A model generated the notes under the pieces. The model made no database searches and was not told the DNA's origin. It saw only the letters and a program-made list of their open reading frames with translations. Position numbers and translations under genes: made by a program. Positions 1-13,300 of a stretch of DNA of 64,000 nucleotides are shown here, one piece after another. The first letter of the stretch is position 1; each line of letters opens with the position of its first letter. Source of the stretch: Oasisia sp. SBJ-2009 (Eukaryota; Annelida; Polychaeta; Sabellida; Siboglinidae); the NCBI GenBank assembly GCA_964017155.1, contig OZ024862.1, positions 40,542,675-40,606,674 of the forward strand. The letters are read 5' to 3'.

Positions 1-249
1 CGCACGTATACACACATGCACGCACACACACAGGTGGGTGGCTGGATCATAGAGGATAGGTATAGTTGTGTGGCTATGTGGGTGGATGGATATATGGATG
101 TGTGTGTGAATGGGTGGGTGGATTTATGGATGGGTAGATGGATGGGTGTAGTTGTGTGGGTGGGTGTGTAGATAGGTGTTTGGATGGGTATAGTTGTCTG
201 GATGGGTGTGTGGTTCTGTGAGTGGATGGATTTGTGGCTAGATATGCAT
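1..249. repeat. Degenerate GGAT/GTGG-rich tandem repeat
   Basis: Variable tandem copies of a short G/T-rich unit (TGGATGGGTG-like) run from the window edge into the 25-base minisatellite. The segment lies in the CEP89 intron downstream of the last visible exon. I see no exon in it on either strand. Confidence 0.7.
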
Positions 250-676
250 GTGGTTGTGTAGACGGGTGGGTGGAGTGGTTGTGTAGACGGGTGGGTGGAG
301 TGGTTGTGTAGACGGGTGGGTGGAGTGGTTGTGTAGACGGGTGGGTGGAGTGGTTGTGTAGACGGGTGGGTGGAGTGGTTGTGTAGACGGGTGGGTGGAG
401 TGGTTGTGTAGACGGGTGGGTGGAGTGGTTGTGTAGAGGGGTGGGTGGAGTGGTTGTGTAGACGGGTGGGTGGAGTGGTTGTGTAGACGGGTGGGTGGAG
501 TGGTTGTGTAGACGGGTGGGTGGAGTGGTTGTGTAGACGGCTGGGTGGAGTGGTTGTGTAGACGGGTGGGTGGAGTGGTTGTGTAGACGGGTGGGTGGAG
601 TGGTTGTGTAGAGGGGTGGGTGGAGTGGTTGTGTAGACGGGTGGGTGGAGTGGTTGTGTAGACGGGTGGGTGGTGT
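250..676. repeat. 25-base G-rich minisatellite, about 17 copies
   Basis: About 17 nearly identical 25-base units containing GACGGGTGGGTGGAG. The array ends about ten bases from the donor of the CEP89 exon at 687-770. Because 25 is not a multiple of three, the minus strand reads through all frames as a long artificial open frame. The GGGTGGGTGG runs could form G-quadruplex structures on the plus strand. Confidence 0.9.
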
Positions 677-686
677 GGTCTTCTAC

Positions 687-3600
687 CTGGTAGTTGTTCA
701 CAATCTCCTCCTTCTCCCGCAGTTGGTCGTCGTACGCCACAAGAAGTGGTGCCAAATACTTGGTTTTCAACTGCAGGGGGAACACATTTCATGTTACACA
801 GGGGAAATTTTTTCTTTGCAACATATTTCATGTGACACAAATGCAATGTATAGTGGGCAACAAATTCATGTCATATGTGTTCAATACTTAGTGGACAATA
901 TAGTTCATATTACACATGTGCCATATATCATAGCAGAAGTTCAAACCACTAGCAACCAACCATAAATAGTAACTTTACTTTGTTATAAAAGTTCTTTGTG
1001 GGTATGAGTCAACCATTCAATCAGGGATTAGTTTTCCAGAGAATGACATAATCACTAATACATCAATCCATTGTCCATTCATAGAAGACCACAACATAAT
1101 GACACTCACCAGCCATGACGGCTTTGGTCCTTTCAGGGGCAAGCCTGGAAGTTCTTCCATCTGAATGCACAGTAATTGCATTTGAAACAAAACACATATT
1201 GAATGCCATGTGAGTTAATATGCAAATTGTGATATCACATTGGACACTATCTGATGTGTGTTGGAGATCAAACATCCACTATTGCCACCCATCATGGCGC
1301 ACCCAATAGCCAATCAAATCACATATAATACTGACACACCCCATCTTGGTGCTTTAAAAAAACAGCAGGTTTATCAAGGCCACAACTGTCATCACTCATC
1401 ATAGTTGCATTTCTGCCAGATACTATCTGATATAGGCCTTACTAACTATCGCGGCCTTAACAGACACATTAACTGTCACACCTGAACAGTAACACAACAC
1501 ACCTGAACAGTAACACAACACACCTGAACAGTAACACAACACACCTGAACAGCAAACCAACACATCTGAACAGTAACACAACACAGATGATGGTATAGTT
1601 TACTTAGCTATTGCATCTAGACAGAAATGCACCATATGGTTACACGGCATACCTCAGATGACGTAAGCTGTCGGAACTTTGCCTGATATCGTGACAGCTC
1701 TGCATTGAGTTTGTGTACACAAGCGCGAAGCGTGTCATTGTCATTCTTGTAGTCCTGAACCTTCTTCTTCATCACATTCTGAGAGCCGCCGGAACTATCT
1801 ATGAACACAAGACATATCTAGTACAGTCTGACTGACAGTATCATTGTCTGTGAACACAAGACATGTTTAATACAGTCTGACTGATAGTATCACTGTCTGT
1901 AAACACAAGACATGCCTAGTACAGTCTGACTGATAGTATCACTGTATGTGAACACAAGACATGTAGAGTACAGTCTGACTGATAGTATCACTGTCTATGA
2001 ACATAAGACATGCCTAGTACAGTCTGACTGGTGGTATCAATGTCTGTGAACACAAGACATGTCTAGTACAGTCTAACTGATAGTATCACTGTCTATGAAC
2101 ACAAGACATGCCTAGTACAGTCTGACTGGTAGTATCAATGTCTGTGAACACAAGACATGTCTAGTACAGTCTAACTGATAGTATCACTGTCTATGAACAC
2201 AAGACATGCCTAGTACAGTCTGACTGCCAGTATCACTGTTTGGGAACACAATACATGTCTAGTGCAGTCTGACTGATAGTATCGCTCTCTCAGAACATAT
2301 GGCACTTCTACTACAGTGTGGCTGATAGTATCATTGCCTGGGAATTAAATGCCCATAACGAATTTCTACAGCCCATGCCTTTTGTATCAGTACGTGGCTG
2401 TCAATATGAGTAGCAATGACGTGGTAAAGTTGGCACGTACCAGGGTCTGTAAACGAGGCCATGCGTTGCACTGAGTTCACCTCAGCCTGCAACTGTTCGT
2501 TGAGTTGCCGAAGTTCCTCGTTCTCTTGTTGGAAGATGAGGATTCTCTCCTCGTACGACTTCATGAAGTCCTCTTGTTTACGCACCGTGTTGCCAGTGAC
2601 ATCTGGTGGTAATGGCAGGATGTAATTATATGTGTTATATAGTTATACACCCTATGATATAAACACACATCTCAGTATGAACAGAAGGTCAGCACATCAT
2701 AAGAGAAAACACAATATTTCGCATGCCATGGCAGATAATGGGTTAATTTGGGCTGTTAATTAGCAATCTATTATAACACTAGCAAATGCATTTACATTAT
2801 GTGTTTTATTAACTCCTGAACAAATAACAGTATAACATTTTGAATTCCTCTTTGGTCTGAAGAGACACTTGCAGCCCATCTCATTAACAAGAGACACTTA
2901 CTGAGAGACTCTTGCAGCAGTGAGCCCATCTCACTGACGTCAATGAACACTTACTGAGAGACTCTTGCAGCAGTGAGCCCATCTTGTTGACATCAATGAA
3001 CACTTACTGAGAGACTCTTGCAGCAGTGAGCCCATCTCACTGATGTCAATCAACACTTACTGAGAGACTCTTGCAGCAGTGAGCCCATCTCACTGACGTC
3101 AATCAACACTTACTGAGAGACTCTTGCAGCAGTGAACCCATCTCATTGACGTCTGGTGTGGACTGTTGCATGGCCTCAGCTGCCGTCTGTTTGAGTCTCA
3201 TTGACACTGACAGGTACATCTGCTTCTGCTTGTCAAGCTGCTGTTCCTGTTCCTTCTGCTTGTGTTGTAGCTTCGCCTGCTTGCGTTCCAGGGAGGTGAG
3301 CCGGGGAGATGCTGTGTATGCTGCACACACAAGACCCATGTCAACGTACTGATAACTGCCCTTGTAGTAAAGATACAACACAAATGGAATGCCATCACTG
3401 ATTCTTTCTAATCACTTTCACATTCCTGCATTTTGATTGTTTCTAAGCCACCATGTGGTGCCACAATGATCCACCATGTGGTGCCACAATGATCCAATAT
3501 GTGGTGCCACACTGATCCAACATGTGGTGCCACAATGATCCAACATGTTGTGCCACAATAATCCACCAAGTGGTGCCACACTGATCTGCCATGTGTTATC

Positions 3601-4399
3601 ACTGTGATCCATCATGTGGGGCCACAATGATCCACCATGTGGTGCCACAATGATCCAACATGTGGTTCCACAATGATCCACGAAGTGGTGCCACACTGAT
3701 CTGCCATGTGTTATCACTGTGATCCATCATGTGGTTCCACACTGATCTGCCATGTGTTATCACTGTGATCCATCATGTGGTTCCACAATGATCCACCATG
3801 TGGTGCCACACTGATCTGCCATGTGGTGCCACAATGATCCACCATGTGTTATTACCATGATAGATCCAATATGTTGTTTCAATGTGTGGTCCCTGAATGT
3901 TCTAGTCTTATGAATGAGCCTCTTGTCATAGACAGTTTTTCGTATTCACAACGATGACAATAAATTAATAATAAACATAACAGTAATACAATTATTTTCT
4001 GAAACTTTCTAAATGCAATCCAACAAATCACTAAAACATTCTAGCTACATTCTCACGCACAGACACTGTTACTCAGTTTCTTTCAAGGTCCCCATCAAAT
4101 ATTCTCCCACCACCTCAACTATGGTTGTCTTATTTGACAAGCTTAACTGAAACTGAAAGCCACGATTAAGTTCAGGAGAACTGCCTCACTTGCTGAGCCG
4201 GTGTGACTCCGCAACGTGCTCTCGCCTGTGGAGCCCATCGGACTCCGCCCTGTCCTGTTGCTCTCTACTGTCGTGGTACGGCCCTGCAAACACACAATGC
4301 TACCGGTACTCTCATGTGACAGAATATGTCATGTTGCCAGGAAAACTGTCTGGTATAGCCTTTAACAGACCAATGGTTTCACTTAATTTCTGTACAATT

Positions 4400-4433
<34 letters not shown>

Positions 4434-7400
4434 ATATGATATGTTGAATGCTCTGTAGATAATGCAATAACACTATTAATAGCTGATAGAAAAAATATGG
4501 AAAATAAGTTGTTGGAGGGTTCTACTCATGTTATCAGAAACTACAGGATACTCATTATAGGTGCTTACTCATGGTATTAAATACAAACTTCACGAAATGC
4601 CTTTCTCGTATTTACACATGCTATAATTATTTAGATAATCTGAATAACTAGGACGTACTGTGTCATTGACTTGCCAACGAGGCAGTGATGCTGACATTGA
4701 ATTCCTGGTCTCGGACTCGAATGTATCGCTGAACCGCACAGAGTTGTGTGGACTCATGCGGCCAACGGCTCGGGAGTCGTCCGTGTCATACCTGCGCATG
4801 CTTGAACCTTTTGTGGAGAACGGGGATCGGGACTGGAAACGTAAACATGAAACCTAAGTAGGTAGCATTTGTCCAAAACCAAGCTGCTTAGCAGGTGTTA
4901 AAGTGACATGGTCCATTCATAGGTTTAACTTTTTATTGCAAAGTCATGTTATACGGTATAAATTATACCTATTATAGCGTTCAGACTGTCAAAAGATGTT
5001 TTCATGTACCATTTAGGGGTTGAAAATAGACGCAGTAAGGGACACTTAACTCTGTTTACACACCAACCATGAGGCATTTTCGAAACCGTTGTAGGCGTGG
5101 CTAAAAGCCCAGAAAGAAATGCATGATCACGCGATGCAGTATCACGTGAACACAAGTTGACACCACTAACGCCACACCCAGCCAGGTGCACAGCTCCCAG
5201 TTGGTAAAGGTCAAAGGGTGGGTGTCACTCGCGGCGATTTGAGTGACAGCGTATATAAACATTCGACGTTTAACATTACAAAGTCAGTTCTGTTTCGATG
5301 AAACATTTATTGGCAGTCAGGACGCTACAATAGTTATAACTTCTACTGATTAACATGATTTTGCAATAAAAAGCCACGAACGGGCCATGTCGCTTTAAGG
5401 TGACTGTTCTTGAATTCGTTGGTAGAAGTAACTATTTTTTCCTTCAAAGATCCCTCAGGTGTATGAGTCAAGTGTTTCCATGACTTAATTTCTGTATCAT
5501 AAAATAATGTGGTTCCTTGTCAGTCTGTGTGTTTGTGAACCTAAATATGGGTTAATTTTGCACATGAAAAGCTGACACTTTTGCATTAAGGCAGGCCCAT
5601 TGGGGTGGTTTGTAAATTCTGTTCTAACTTTGTGTTGGGGAGTTGGGATCACTATTTCAAAAGCGCCTTCCCCCACCAGACAATGCCAGGCAACTCAACT
5701 ACTAGCAGTACATAAAATAAGATTTAATATTTTAGTTTACGTGTATATTATACATTACATTTTACATAATACAAACATGTATCAATTTTTTTTTAACGTT
5801 CCGGCACATTTAGACTGTGACATGAAAACTGCAGAGTAAGAAGCCAAATATGTTGTATAAATACTCACTCGTTTCTTGTGAAATTTGTTAGGTTTGGCAT
5901 AGAGTGGATCAGAATCATATTCTACAATCAAGAGTGAATAAATATGTCACTCAGCAGGGAATATACAATCAACAGGTGTCATTCCAACAGAAAACATACG
6001 ATCAGGAGTGAATGTGTCATTCCAATGGGAATATACAATCAGTCAGGAGTGAATTAGGTTGCACTGCAATAAAATGGTATTAATAACAGAATGTAATATT
6101 TTCTATAATATGTTTGTAAAGATAATAATCTTACCTAAAACCTGTCATTGTCACTAAAAACACTTTACATACGCAAAAATTTAACTTTTTTTGCTTTAAC
6201 TGTATTCAATGGCTGTAACTAAAAACTGAACTGAGTTCATGTACACTTCTTGCAACATGTATATGTCATTATTATCTTTATGGTGATTTCAAAAAAAGTA
6301 TTTCAAGTAGAATGGGGAACACCAATTTGCACAGTCGCCTGCCAAACTAAGACTAGTACCACTCAACCATACAAATAACACATCTAAAAGAAATGGAAAA
6401 CCAATGAAAAATCTTTAAGATAAAATTACCTGCATTCAAATACCATCGATAATATAATAGTATAATAATACACAATTTCCCAAGATACTAACAGTCATCA
6501 ATGCTATAAATGTGCCCCAGCTGTCTATTGTCTAATAAACTTCATATTAACTAATAAAATAATAATAATTTTAGTTGTAAAGCGCTGTATATCCGGAAAA
6601 AATTCCACTCAGAGACGCATAAAATACATTGTAACACATACATATTTAAAATATTCATAATCAGTTTAAATTTCCACGTAAATACGAAATGTTAAATGAT
6701 AATAAATAGATAATTAAATAAAGCTTCTAAAAGTCCTAGTTCATAAGCTAAACTTATCAGCAATAAATACATAAAATAGTTAATAAATAATAAAATATAT
6801 TAATAACTTAATAATAAAGTAAGTAAAACAAATGCAAAACTACAATTACAGTTAAAATAAATTCATTATAATATACCCTATAGTATTTTACAAATGCGGC
6901 TTTAAAAGATGTGTTTTTAAGTTGGATTTAAAAAGTTCAAGTGACTTTATTAGGTGCAAACTGTCCGGTAGATCGTTCCACATATGCGGAGCCATCACTG
7001 AAAAGCCATACAGACCTTACATTTGACTGTTGACATGATACACAAGTTTCTGAGAGTGGAAATGCAACTTGCCAGAGTCTGGGCTCCTGTAGCCGTCGTC
7101 AAACTGTGGAGGAGGGGGTGGGGTGGCCAGACTCACCCTGTCCCCACTCTCCCCATAGTGGACGGAGGAGTACCTGTAACACCATTGCACATGGGTGGCT
7201 GAAACACGACTCATGAATCGACAAAATGGTGACCTTTTTACTTGTCACGTAGACGTCTTATGCCCTTTCAGAATAGACAGAATTTGTCAAACTAGTTTGC
7301 ATTAACAAGGTGGGGGGCTTTTTATCTCTAGTGCATGTACAATGAGTAATCACAAAATTAAGGCTTTACTTTACTAAAGTGTCGAAGATGTGAATTGTCT

Positions 7401-10230
7401 AGTGGGAAAAGATTCATACTCATGCATGTATGCATGCACACACACATACATGCACACACACACACACACACACATGCATATTCATCGTTTTTTATGGAAC
7501 AAAATCTATTAAAATCTATTAGAATGTTAGTTACACTGGCCAATGTTTTTTGCTGGAAACCAGAGTGTATTTGTTGGAGGTATCTAGTTGTGTTACTGGA
7601 CACCAAAATGCAATTGCCATAGGTACATACTCATGTAATTATGTGAGAAATTCACATACACACATAGACATAAACACAGATACACTTTAATACTTACATA
7701 CACATGCTGGATTAATTATATGCATATACACTTGTACATAAATAAATAATAATTATAATACACTCAAAGTTGAAGAACAAACTATAAACTAAATACAAGC
7801 ATGTTGCATTATGTCACAAAGAGTATTAATAAAAAATATGTGCAACACCTAATCACACATAATACTACGTTAGATTATGTTATGTCAATCAAAGATGTCA
7901 TTGACACCATCATAACTAACAAAAACATGAAAAGAATGGTGAATACATCAAGAGTTTGTCCAATAGACAGCCCACACAAAACAACGATCACAATGCACAC
8001 CAAAACAATGTTCATACATTACCTGTGCCACTAACAATGGTCCACCAGTGACCCTGTTCTACCAGTTACCTTAGTCTACTAGCTGCCATACACCACATAG
8101 CCTGCTGCAGGAGACACTGTCAACTTAAGCCAAGCAAGCACACGCAGGTGTTACTGCTGCACTCGCAAACGTACACAACCTTAAAGTTGCATTCTGACTT
8201 CCGCCATGTTTAAAATAAAATTTTCCAGTAAACCAGCATTCTCCATACACTATATATTGTTTTCTTCAACTGCGTATCAACTTATTTTCACATAATATGC
8301 CATTTTAAGATAAAAAGGAGCAAAAGACGAAAAAAATTCCTGGCGAGCTTCGCCAGTTAGAATTCACTGATTGGCTTAGACCTCGAAGAAGGGAATTCCA
8401 GTGAAAAGCGCTGTCAGGAGGGGGCCACACTAAAAGGCGGGCCACAATTGGCAGACCGCACGGAAACAGCATACCACATTCACAAAGATGCCACCGCTCG
8501 ATGCGCTCCATATTTACGGCATGCCCAGTTGCCCACATACAAACTATCGCTGGCTACGCGCCTGTACGGTCAATGGCTAATTGACGACGATTTAAACAAC
8601 TAGGGTCTAGTTGCCTAGTGGCGCCTCTAGCGACTAACGTGGATTTGTGGAACCCCATTGTGGCCCACCTTTTAGTTTGCCCCATCGTTTACTTACGTTG
8701 ACCGGAGAGTTCCCATGGTAAAAATAGATCAACTTTTGGGAAACTCTAGAGCCGTTGTTTGTTGCAAACTTATATTTGATCAAATAACCTATAAAACCAC
8801 AAAGTGAGACATGTGGTAGGAAGTATACTAATAACCAAATATCGGTCATGGTGTACATTGACTTTTCTAAAATACATTAAAAATGGGAAATTATGTCAGA
8901 ATGCAAATTTAAGCTCTGTGGGTGCGAAAGCACATGCTAAGTTGCTAACCATGTGCACGAGCAAAAAGCAAGCGTGTCCGACCATGACTGTGATGTGGTA
9001 GTGGTGACTTGTGAGCAGGCAGTGGGGGAGAGCGTGACCGTGATCACATACCCTGGTTCAGGCTGCAAGTAATCATTGAGACTGGTGTCCGTGTCATTAG
9101 ACAGGTGACAGGGCCAGCGTGACCGTGGCTGGCACTGCCCGAGGAGGCGGGGGACAACGCTGCTGTTGACCAGGGCCGACGCGAGGCCAGCGCCGTACAC
9201 CTGGGTGGTCGGTGGCAGCGGGGTGATGTCTGGTACCGCCACAAACATGGTCGGGGGCATGAGGCACGAGACAATGGGGCACTGCGCAGATGTGAACGAA
9301 CGCACGGGTTAGTAAGAGCACGCACTGCAAATAGGGTTAGTGTCTTCAACTGTGCACCAGTGCCGGCTGTCGCCAGGTAGTTTGATCTGGTGGATAACTG
9401 GTTCAGGTAAGTGATTCGATTCCCTGGCTGTGTGCCATCATCTTCAGCAGTTCACCATGAATACCAGCCCAAGTGGATGTATTTGTGAAAGTATTGAGTC
9501 ATTACAGGGATTGGGTATCATGATAGCTGTGAGTTCAGCATCAAAGACACTACAGGATAATGGGTACACTGACAGGTGTGAGTTCAGCATCAAAGACACT
9601 ACAGGAGAATGGGTACAGTGATAGGTGTGAGTTCAGCATCAAAGACACTACAGGTGAATGGGTACACTGATAGGTGTGAGTTCAGCATCAAAGACACTAA
9701 AGGATAATGGCTACACTGATAGGTGTGAGTTCAGCATCAAAGACACTACAGGCGAATGGGCACAGTGATAGGTGTGAGTTCACATCAAAGACACTACAGG
9801 AGAATGGGTACACTGATAGGTGTGAGTTCAGCATCAAAGACACTACAGGAGAACGGGTACACTGATAGGTGTGAGTTCAGCATCAATGATACTACAGGAG
9901 AATTGGTACACTGATAGGTGTGAGTTCAGCATCAAAGACACTACAGGAGAATGGGTATCATGGTAGCTGTGAGTTCAGCATCAAAGACACTACAGGATAA
10001 TGAGTACACTGATAGGTGTGAGTTCAGCATCAAAGACACTACAGGAGAATGGGTACAGTGATAGGTGTGAGTTCAGCATCAAAGACACTACAGGAGAATG
10101 GGTACAGTGATAGGTGTGAGTTCAGCATCAAAGACACTACAGGAGAATGGGTACAGTGATAGGTGTGAGTTCAGCATCAAAGACACTACAGGAGAATGTG
10201 TATCATGGTAGCTGTGAGTTCAGTGGAATG

Positions 10231-10301
<71 letters not shown>

Positions 10302-13300
10302 TGACACAATTGTTCTGCAAGACAAGAAGCACCAGCAGTAAAGTCATGCAACCATGGGTAACCTAGAAGAAACAAGTATGTTAGTTACAGAAGCACACAA
10401 CACCACCAGCTAAGGAAACACCACTGTTGACATCAATGATTAGTAAAGAACGTATTAGAAAATCCAGACAATGGAAGAAAGACAAGCCAGCTACAGGGCA
10501 ACTCTATTTATTTTATTCAGCCCAGCTTCACTAAGCTACATACAAAATGAATAGATCTACAAATTAAAATTATGGCTACATCAATTTGAACGGGCTAATA
10601 GCTGTAACTTCACTCACGCATTTCAGATTCAACTACCAGCATGATCTGTATTCCACTGTCTGGTCACAAAGTGTAGTGTTAGTAAAGGCACTCTAGCTGT
10701 CAGCTGCTGCACCTAATTGTTACACCTAACATGCTACTGACGCACAACTATCAACAACAGATAACCTGTGACATTCACAGACACACAGTCACATACGCAA
10801 ACGTGTCTCTTGCATTCTGGTAGTCATACAGACTCGTGTCAGTTTCGTCTGTCTGTAGGTCTTCTCGGGGCAGCTCAAAGCCTGATGACGAGAAGCCACC
10901 CGAAGTACCCAGGGTGTGGAGTATGGTGTTGGGCGGCCCAGAATGCATTGCCACAGGTGTCGCAGCAACCTGTGATGTTGACACGATGCTACCTGCCACA
11001 TCCAACTGGCAAAACGCCAAAACAAATTATATCAGGTGTAAAGGAAAACTGCATTAATTAAAAATCATACTATGGAATTCTCCTGAATGAGTAGTTATTC
11101 ATGTTTGGCGACAATTTCTTGTACAGCCATACATCAATAAATAGTGTGATATGTTTTATTATACATTTGGAAAAGGTGTAGAATATAATAGTCGAACACG
11201 CTGCATGCAATGGGAGGATGAGGGAGTATCAGATCCCCAAAATGGGTCATTTGTAGGGCCAGAATTTAAAGCCAGCCCGTGGCTGATCAACACAGATAGA
11301 CATGCAGTTTGTGTTTGATATATCATGCGTTTTTATAACTAGTCCTTATAATTAGTCTTTATAGATGGCTGATGTTGATAATGAGAGAACTGAGATACTA
11401 TGCATCAGAGATGGAGCAAGTACAATACAAATGTACTCGAGTACGAGTACGATTACTTTGAACATGCATGAGTACGAGTACGAGTACAAGTACTCAAAAA
11501 ACAAATGTACTCGAGTACGAGTACGATTACTTTACAATATACTCGAGTACGATTACATTAGAATGTAATCATGATTACTTTCACGATTACTTTAGAATGT
11601 AATCATGATTACTTTCACGATTACTTTAATAAATATCCTGTTTCTACTGTAAAGGCGACCTCCATGGAATCAGGTGTCATTCTTTTTCTGTTGCTGTGCC
11701 AATATCTAGTGTTCTAACTGATTACTGCTGCATTGACACCACAACACTAACTATTACATAAGAGCAATAAGAACACCAACTACTGCATCAACTACAGAAT
11801 TCAAACTGCTGCACACATCGCACCACAGCATGCACCTGAGAGATCTGCCTCTCTAGTCTCTAGTCAGGTTTACAGTTTACACATAATGGACAGGGATTTA
11901 GCAGCTAACTGCCCAGTCAATTCACACCATACTGGCAGATCAAACAGTACAGGTGGGGCTGTGGCATGGGTTCTAAAATTACAAAGCAAGATGTTAGGGG
12001 ATGCTTATCTCCTGCAGTGCTTCCCTGGGACTGTCACAATATAACTTGTACTTTGTACTAAACATGAGGGTGAGGAGATGTGGCTTCTCTGGGAAGAGAA
12101 GGTATAAATTAGGGAAATCTGACTGAATATTTATTTAACTGAAGTGCTCAACAGTAATAGAAAATGAATACCTTGATTATTATTACATTTATTAGATTAC
12201 TTCTAATATTGCCATTTTTATCTGTCTAATATATTTACTTGCAACTGTTCATATGAAAAAAATGTAATCGTGAGAAGTAATCGTGAGTACGATTACTTTG
12301 GTAATGTACTCGAGTACGAGTACTTTGCTTCGTACTCGAGTATGAGTACGAGTACTCAAAAAGTACTCGTACTTGAGTACGAGTACACGAGTACGATTAC
12401 TCCATCTCTGCTATGCATGCCTTCGCCTAACAATTGCTGTCTTAACATATTTCACCCGGTTGCTCTGTGTAATACTAGTTTTATACTATATTTTACCCTT
12501 ACGCATTCAGTGCCATGAAATATGTTGTACACCATCTGTGTTCTTCAGTGGTACTACACTGATCATTGTACACCACCTGTACGGAACCTTCTTCACATGC
12601 CTTAATTTTTGTGGTTGTGCATTACATCAGAGAGTGATATAGCAATGTACTATGTTGATACAAACTTGAATTACTCTATGCCTGAAAAGTGCGTTATAAA
12701 GTAATTTTTTTAATATCAATGTGAATAGGATGATGTACACTATTCTTTCAAATTGACAGAGTTTTCAAATCACACATTTTTTATAACGGCAAAATCGAGA
12801 TGTGTCCGGATTCAACAAAATCTTCAAAAGTGCCTGTAGCCACGAATTCTCACATTTGCATATATTTACAAGTGGTAAATTCGGGAGCGTCTATTAGACG
12901 GGAGAGTCCATTAGGAAATAATGAACACTCCCGTGTTCTAGTGACAAGTCTACAAGAGACGCTCCCTACAACCGGAAGCCACCATGCCAGAAAGAGCTTG
13001 TTTCTAGTTGTTTGATTATTGTACCATTTGGTCAGACTGATTATTAAACGTGATTAAATGCAAAGGAACTTCGTTCTTCTTTATCCATCAGTCTGAATAT
13101 ATTGATGCTGATTCATGATTGACAGATTGTGTATATACAATTGTGCTGTGCCAGGTGTGAATATGCTAGACAAAATATATACAAGCTCGTGAACTTTCGA
13201 GTATGTTTTTCTTCACTTTGACTTCATGCCCCACACCAATCCCAGTTTAACTGTAATGGGATCAACACAGCAAGAGAAGCACCGAATTACTGATTGGCCT

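Noticed and set aside
238..846. 202-codon minus-strand open frame of PPVYTTTPPTRLHNH type
   Set aside because: It is the 25-base minisatellite read in all three frames in turn; only the last part overlaps the true CEP89 exon, in a different frame.
9044..9349. Two other long frames over the 9.1-9.3 kb exon
   Set aside because: One has a stop before the donor and neither matches the phase required by exon 7073-7173.
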